DNA of 64,000 nt, from the NCBI GenBank assembly GCA_902765855.1, contig CACXBF010000013.1:1-64000 (forward strand). The letters are read 5' to 3'. Source of the DNA: an uncultured Ruminococcus sp. (GTDB lineage Bacteria > Bacillota > Clostridia > Oscillospirales > Acutalibacteraceae). Positions 59,311 through 64,000 of this stretch are shown here, piece after piece. Made by a program: the position numbers and the translations under genes. How positions within the stretch are numbered: position 1 is the first letter of the stretch; each line of letters begins with the position of its first letter. Below the pieces are notes generated by a model, which was not told the DNA's origin, did not search any database, and saw only the letters and a program-made list of their open reading frames with translations.

Positions 59311-61179
59311 TTAATTTTTCTTATGGTTGAATGTTGGAACAATTTCAGAGATTAGCTTGTCTATGCCATTTTTATCATTTTTGAGTGCGGCTTTTTTTAG
59401 CTCAACAAGTTTTTCATTGAATTTTTCAACATCAAGTTCTATTGGTTTGCCAATGAAGATTTTTTTATTGGCAGTTTTTTTCATACCTTCTTCATTGAGA
59501 AGAATTTCTTCATATAGTTTTTCACCCGGTCGCAGACCAGTAAATTCAATCGGAATATCCTCATATGGCTTAAAGCCGGAAAGACGAATTAGATTTTCTG
59601 CAAGAGTTAAAATTTTAACAGGTTCGCCCATATCAAGTATGAAAATTTCTCCGCCCTTGGCAAGTCCTCCTGCGGTTAAGACGAGGGAGACAGCTTCAGG
59701 AATGGTCATAAAGAAGCGAATAATATCAGGATGAGTAACTGTAACAGGACCACCCTCTTGAATTTGTTCCTTGAAAAGTGGAATAACAGAACCATTAGAG
59801 CCAAGAACATTACCAAAACGAACAGCAACAAATTTAGTTTCGCTTTTTTTATCCATAGTCTGAACAATCATTTCACAGATACGCTTTGTTGCACCCATAA
59901 TATTTGTAGGATTTACGGCTTTGTCTGTTGAAATCTGAACGAATTTTTTGACATGGTATTTATCAGCGAGCAATACAAGATTTAATGTGCCGAAAACATT
60001 ATTTTTGACTGCCTCCTCAGGAGTTGTTTCCATAAGAGGAACATGCTTATGTGCTGCGGCATGAAAGATAACATCAATTTTATTTTGGCTAAAAAGGTAA
60101 TCGAGCTTGCGTTTATCACGAACAGAAGCAATTTGTGTATCAAGATTTAGTTTTTTGTGATATTGACGGATAAGCTCTTGCTGAATTTCATAAGCATTAT
60201 TCTCGTAAATATCAAGTATTATGAGCTTTTTAGGAGAAAGTTTTGCTATCTGACGGCAAAGCTCAGAACCTATTGAGCCGCCACCGCCTGTTACAAGAAC
60301 AGTTTGTCCGGTAATATAAGCGCCATATTTTTCGGTATCAAAGACAACAGGTTCTCTGCCAAGTAAGTCTTCTACTTCTACTTGGCGGATTTTTGATGTG
60401 ACTGACGCACCATCTTTGATAAGTCCATATACATTTGGAATAATCTTGACTTCAAGGTGAGTCTTTGCACAAATATCAAGTATGCGTTTCTTATCTGCAA
60501 GATTTATCTGTGATATTGTGAAAAGAATAACTTCGATATCTTCACGTTCGCATATTTCCGGAATATCGTAGGTTGAACCTTCGATTTTAACGCCGCCGAT
60601 TCTGCGACCGATTTTTTCGGGGTCGTCATCAACTAAGCATATTGGAACATATTCATTCTCAGGTGATTTAGCAAGCTCGCTGAGAACAGTTGCAGCACCT
60701 TCGCCGCCGCCAACAATCATAAGTCTTCGCCGATTTTTATTACTGGTATTTTTTCGCTCGATGATTTTATTAAGTCGATAAACCAATCTGAATATAAATG
60801 TAAGAAAGGTTGAAAGGAGCGACATTATAATATAAATTCTCGCACCATAATTTAATCGGTTTTCGTCTGTGCCAATTATCATTGTAAATGACATAAAGAC
60901 AAGGTTGGCTGTTAAAGATGCTATGGCTGCATAGAAGAAGTCTTCTATATCGGCATATCTCCACATTTTGTCATAAAGCTTGAAACATAGGAATACGGCA
61001 GTGAATATAACATTTATAAAGAGAAGACCCCACATGAACGGTTCTTCCCAGCCCTTTAGAACAAAGCTGCTTTTGTTGACTACGAATGATATATAGTAAG
61101 AAACATTCCAAAGACAGAAGTCACATAGAAATAGTAAAAGCTTTCTATGCGTTTTGAGCTTTTTATATAGTTTATTCAT
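59311..61179 (-). CDS. CapD/FlaA1-type nucleotide-sugar 4,6-dehydratase with membrane domain
   Basis: The product is 622 residues. Four membrane segments (about 15-115) are followed by a CoA-binding-like domain (LMIVGGGEGAATVLSEL) and an extended SDR domain with the NAD site VTGGGGSIGSELCRQI and the catalytic stretch STDKAVNPTNIMGATKR, which has Met where classical SDRs have Tyr. This is the WbpM/PglF/CapD class that makes UDP-4-keto-6-deoxy sugars from UDP-GlcNAc for capsule or glycoprotein. It is the first step feeding the neighbouring GT genes. Confidence 0.92.
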   Translation of the reverse strand: MNKLYKKLKTHRKLLLFLCDFCLWNVSYYISFVVNKSSFVLKGWEEPFMWGLLFINVIFTAVFLCFKLYDKMWRYADIEDFFYAAIASLTANLVFMSFTMIIGTDENRLNYGARIYIIMSLLSTFLTFIFRLVYRLNKIIERKNTSNKNRRRLMIVGGGEGAATVLSELAKSPENEYVPICLVDDDPEKIGRRIGGVKIEGSTYDIPEICEREDIEVILFTISQINLADKKRILDICAKTHLEVKIIPNVYGLIKDGASVTSKIRQVEVEDLLGREPVVFDTEKYGAYITGQTVLVTGGGGSIGSELCRQIAKLSPKKLIILDIYENNAYEIQQELIRQYHKKLNLDTQIASVRDKRKLDYLFSQNKIDVIFHAAAHKHVPLMETTPEEAVKNNVFGTLNLVLLADKYHVKKFVQISTDKAVNPTNIMGATKRICEMIVQTMDKKSETKFVAVRFGNVLGSNGSVIPLFKEQIQEGGPVTVTHPDIIRFFMTIPEAVSLVLTAGGLAKGGEIFILDMGEPVKILTLAENLIRLSGFKPYEDIPIEFTGLRPGEKLYEEILLNEEGMKKTANKKIFIGKPIELDVEKFNEKLVELKKAALKNDKNGIDKLISEIVPTFNHKKN

Positions 61180-61644
61180 TTTTTATCCTTACTGCGAAAG
61201 AATGGGTATCTTTCAACTAATTTGGTTTTAATTTATCTAAAAAGTGTAAACTTAAAATTTTACGCTACTTAATAGAAGTATATAACGAATCTGAGCAAAA
61301 TTCAATACTTTTACAATAATTACACACCAAATTGGATTTTTAATATACTTTATAGAATTAAAACGCTTGTAGGCTATTATATAATCTTATAAGCAATAGA
61401 CTGCATAGCAATTTGTATAAGATAAAATATAGAGGGATAAATATAACTTGCACTTCATGCTTTACTGATAAATTTAATTTGAGCAATTTTCAAAAATTAT
61501 TTTGATTTATTGAAAGTTTTGTCTGTTTACTTTTTATGTCGGATATTGTATAATAACATATTAGAATTTTATTAAGTTACATATATATTGTGCCACTGTG
61601 TCTTGATTTATTACCTTGGCCTGGAAGGGGAATGAAGCAAAATA
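61180..61644. other. intergenic region with the activase promoter
   Basis: 465 AT-rich bases between divergent genes. A promoter TTTACT (61526-61531), 17 bases, TATAAT (61549-61554) reads toward the activase. The 90-base leader ends in CCTTGGCCTGGAAGGGG, where CCTT can pair with AAGG over the ribosome site. Nothing else is seen. Confidence 0.6.
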
Positions 61645-64000
61645 ATGATGAAAATAGGATTGGATATAGGTTCTACAACAATTAAATGTGCTGTTCTTGA
61701 CGATAATAATAAGCTGATATATAAAAGCTATGAGCGACATTATTCTCAGATAACTGAAAAAATTGCAGAAATTCTTGAGAATATCCGCAGAAATGTTAAG
61801 GGTGCTGAGAATGCTTATTTCGCAATGTCCGGTTCAGCAGGAATGGGCGTTGCTGAAAGCTGTGGAATAGATTTCGTTCAAGAAGTTTATGCAACTCGTG
61901 TTGCGGCAAATACATTTATAGAGAATACTGATGTTATTATTGAGCTTGGTGGCGAGGACGCAAAGATTCTTTTTCTTTCAGGTGGCATGGAAGTCAGAAT
62001 GAATGGTTCTTGTGCCGGTGGCACAGGCGCTTTTATCGACCAGATGGCAATGTTACTCAATGTTCCTATGGACGAACTTAATGAGCTTGCAAAAGAATGT
62101 GAAAAAACTTATACCATAGCATCAAGATGTGGCGTTTTCGCAAAGAGTGATATTCAGCCATTACTTAATCAGGGTGCTAAAAAGAGTGATATTGCAAAGA
62201 GTATCTTTGTGGCGGTTGTTAATCAGACTATTGCAGGTCTTGCACAGGGCAGAGAAATTGCAGGAAAGATTGTATATCTTGGAGGTCCGTTGACATTTTT
62301 GCCTGAGCTTAGAAAGAGCTTTGATGAAACCCTGAAAACAACAGGTATCTGCCCGGAAGATTCGCTCTATTATGTTGCTATGGGGGCGGCTTTGTGTGCA
62401 GATGAAAGAATAAACTTTGATGAGATTATCGAAAAGGTAAAGCATTACAGAGGAAGCGGAAACTTTGCTTTTAATAAACCTTTATTTGAAAATGAAAGGG
62501 AACTTGAAGAATTTAGGGCAAGACACGCAAAAGCAACTGTTGCAACGGGTGAACTTAAAGGATATACCGGCAAGGCATATATAGGAATAGATGCTGGTTC
62601 TACTACACTTAAAGCAACAGTTATTTCTGAAGATAAAAAAATTCTTTTCTCGCAATATCAATCTAACAGCGGTAATCCTGTTCCTATTGTTAAAGAAATT
62701 CTTGAAAAGATTTATGACATTAATCCAGACATAAATATAGTTTCTTCTGCTGTAACCGGATATGGTGAAGAAATTATCAAAAATGCTTTCGGAATAGATA
62801 TAGGCGTTGTTGAAACAATAGCCCATCTGACAGCCGCAAAGAATTTTATGCCTGATGTTGAGTTTATTATTGACATCGGTGGTCAGGATATTAAATGTTT
62901 TAAAATTCATAATGGCGCAATCGACAATATCTTCTTGAATGAGGCTTGTTCATCGGGTTGCGGTTCGTTTTTGCAGACCTTTGCAAATGCTCTCGGGTAT
63001 TCCGTTGAGGAATTTTCTAAGCTTGGACTACTTGCAAAACAGCCTGTTGACCTCGGTTCTCGCTGTACTGTTTTTATGAATTCATCAGTTAAACAAGCAC
63101 AGAAAGACGGTGCAACAATAGAGGATATTTCTGCCGGTTTGTCAATCAGTGTTGTTAAGAATGCACTTTATAAGGTTATAAGAACTTCATCGGCGAGCGA
63201 GCTTGGAAAGAAAATTGTCGTTCAAGGCGGAACATTTCTCAATGATGCGGTTCTTAGAGTATTCGAGAAAGAAACAGGCAGAGAAGTTATCCGTCCTTGT
63301 ATTTCCGGTCTTATGGGTGCTTATGGTGCGGCTCTCTATGCTATGAATAAATGCAAGGGTGAAGGAAAAAGCACTATTATAAAGCGTGAGGCTTTGAATG
63401 GCTTTTTCCATAAGATTGTTACCACAAATTGCGGACTTTGTAACAATAACTGTCGTCTTACTGTTAATACTTTCAGCGATGGTAAGAGATATATTGCAGG
63501 AAACCGCTGCGAGCGACCTATAACTAAGAAATCTCCTGATAATAGCTTTAATATCTATGAATATAAGAGAAATCTTCTTGATAGCTATAAGCCCGTAAAG
63601 GGTTCAAGGGGAAAAATTGGTATCCCTATGGGACTCAATATGTTTGAACTTCTTCCTTTCTGGCATACTTTCTTTACAAAGCTTGGCTTTGAGGTGGTTC
63701 GTTCTCCATATTCAACAAGAAAACTTTATTTGAGCGGTCAGCATACTATTCCGAGTGATACTGTTTGCTTCCCTGCAAAGCTTATGCATGGTCATGTTCA
63801 GTGGTTAATTGATAATGGAATAAAGACAATATTCTATCCTTGTATGTCATATAACTTTGATGAGCATATGGGCGACAACCACTATAATTGTCCTGTTGTT
63901 GCGTATTATCCTGAAGTTATTCATGCAAATGTACGAGATATAGAAAAGGTAACCTTCTTCTATGAATATTTAGGAATACATAGAAGAAAGGAATTTCCTT
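61645..64000 (+). CDS. 2-hydroxyacyl-CoA dehydratase activase, large fused form, 3' end outside window
   Basis: An open frame from the ATGATG at 61645 continues past the right edge, giving at least 785 residues. It has two BcrA/BadF-type ATPase domains in tandem: IGLDIGSTTIKCAV with GSCAGGTGAFIDQM, and IGIDAGSTTLKATV with EACSSGCGSFLQTF. A Cys motif CGLCNNNCRLTV follows, then the start of a DUF2229-like part (GIPMGLNMFELLPFW). Such proteins (YjiL/HgdC-related, usually over 1,300 residues) transfer an electron with ATP hydrolysis via a [4Fe-4S] cluster; the precise partner is unknown. Long antisense frames inside it are not genes. Confidence 0.93.
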   Translation, partial: MMKIGLDIGSTTIKCAVLDDNNKLIYKSYERHYSQITEKIAEILENIRRNVKGAENAYFAMSGSAGMGVAESCGIDFVQEVYATRVAANTFIENTDVIIELGGEDAKILFLSGGMEVRMNGSCAGGTGAFIDQMAMLLNVPMDELNELAKECEKTYTIASRCGVFAKSDIQPLLNQGAKKSDIAKSIFVAVVNQTIAGLAQGREIAGKIVYLGGPLTFLPELRKSFDETLKTTGICPEDSLYYVAMGAALCADERINFDEIIEKVKHYRGSGNFAFNKPLFENERELEEFRARHAKATVATGELKGYTGKAYIGIDAGSTTLKATVISEDKKILFSQYQSNSGNPVPIVKEILEKIYDINPDINIVSSAVTGYGEEIIKNAFGIDIGVVETIAHLTAAKNFMPDVEFIIDIGGQDIKCFKIHNGAIDNIFLNEACSSGCGSFLQTFANALGYSVEEFSKLGLLAKQPVDLGSRCTVFMNSSVKQAQKDGATIEDISAGLSISVVKNALYKVIRTSSASELGKKIVVQGGTFLNDAVLRVFEKETGREVIRPCISGLMGAYGAALYAMNKCKGEGKSTIIKREALNGFFHKIVTTNCGLCNNNCRLTVNTFSDGKRYIAGNRCERPITKKSPDNSFNIYEYKRNLLDSYKPVKGSRGKIGIPMGLNMFELLPFWHTFFTKLGFEVVRSPYSTRKLYLSGQHTIPSDTVCFPAKLMHGHVQWLIDNGIKTIFYPCMSYNFDEHMGDNHYNCPVVAYYPEVIHANVRDIEKVTFFYEYLGIHRRKEFP

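Noticed and set aside
62161-63411. Long minus-strand open frames in the last 2 kb
   Set aside because: They lie opposite the activase frame that runs from 61645 to the window edge with clear BcrA/BadF motifs; they are antisense shadows.
1-64000. CRISPR arrays, rRNA genes and transposase-bearing insertion sequences
   Set aside because: No regularly spaced short repeats, no rRNA-like stretches and no transposase motifs were seen on either strand.

Overview
The window is AT-rich chromosomal DNA of a low-GC, Gram-positive, anaerobic, spore-forming bacterium, most likely a Clostridia member of the Ruminococcus/Oscillospiraceae type. The evidence is a SpoVAC protein and a SpoIVFB-like M50 protease, a high-molecular-weight rubredoxin and a 'reverse' rubrerythrin under a Fur/PerR box, a type III glutamine synthetase beside an Amt-PII fusion, a 2-hydroxyacyl-CoA dehydratase activase, a class B sortase, Ser-rich lipoproteins, strong Shine-Dalgarno sites with several TTG starts, and TTGACA-N17-TATAAT promoters. 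No species can be named from sequence alone.

Layout. 1-7858 is the right part of an integrated plasmid-like mobile element: lipoprotein, small membrane proteins, small Cys-rich and XRE genes, SpoVG-like protein, DUF6017-type replication-module protein, ParB, ParA and a tyrosine integrase. It ends in the 3' half of a tRNA-Pro(UGG) gene, which is the attachment site. 7993-11411 carries a membrane protein, an agr/LytTR-type two-component system whose regulator is frameshifted inside an (AT)6 tract, and a lipoprotein. 11508-15146 is a YtrA-type GntR/ABC export operon with a clear operator. 15264-20968 holds a possible orphan RNA, an ECF-type vitamin transporter lacking its T subunit, an FHA-FtsW fusion and an ECF sigma/anti-sigma pair. 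21071-25738 has one intact and one decayed copy of a membrane glycosyltransferase, an RlmD-like methyltransferase and tRNA-Arg. 25862-31210 carries ilvE, small membrane proteins, the M50 protease pair, YbjN, flavin reductase-rubredoxin and spoVAC.

31586-36964 is one run: cysteine desulfurase and ThiI (tRNA 4-thiouridine), then a class B sortase with an N-terminal MoaB/CinA-like domain and a second membrane protein with a similar degenerate domain. 37405-41390 has an amidase, a polysaccharide deacetylase broken by one ochre codon, PerR-rubrerythrin and tandem lipoproteins. 41478-45575 is nitrogen assimilation: glnN behind a leader attenuator with an ANTAR-like hexaloop hairpin, then Amt-PII. 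45771-50745 is bounded by two identical tRNA-Leu(GAG) genes and contains a MunI-type restriction-modification system, two aldo/keto reductases and a TetR regulator. 50893-55494 holds a MATE exporter, a macrodomain protein missing its catalytic loop, a nitroreductase, an FAD-Rieske oxidoreductase and two tRNA-Ser genes. 55976-61179 is a surface polysaccharide cluster (two GT2 enzymes, a flippase-like protein, a CapD-type nucleotide-sugar dehydratase). A large 2-hydroxyacyl-CoA dehydratase activase runs off the right edge.

Five copies of an interspersed intergenic repeat lie at 31391-31567, 37060-37392, 48685-49005, 53724-53845 and 55640-55885. The most unusual items are the sortase/MoaB-like pair, the glnN attenuator, the AT-tract frameshift in the LytTR regulator, the shared leaders of the element's rep/parA genes, the repeat family with a conserved reading frame, and the MunI island between duplicate tRNA genes.
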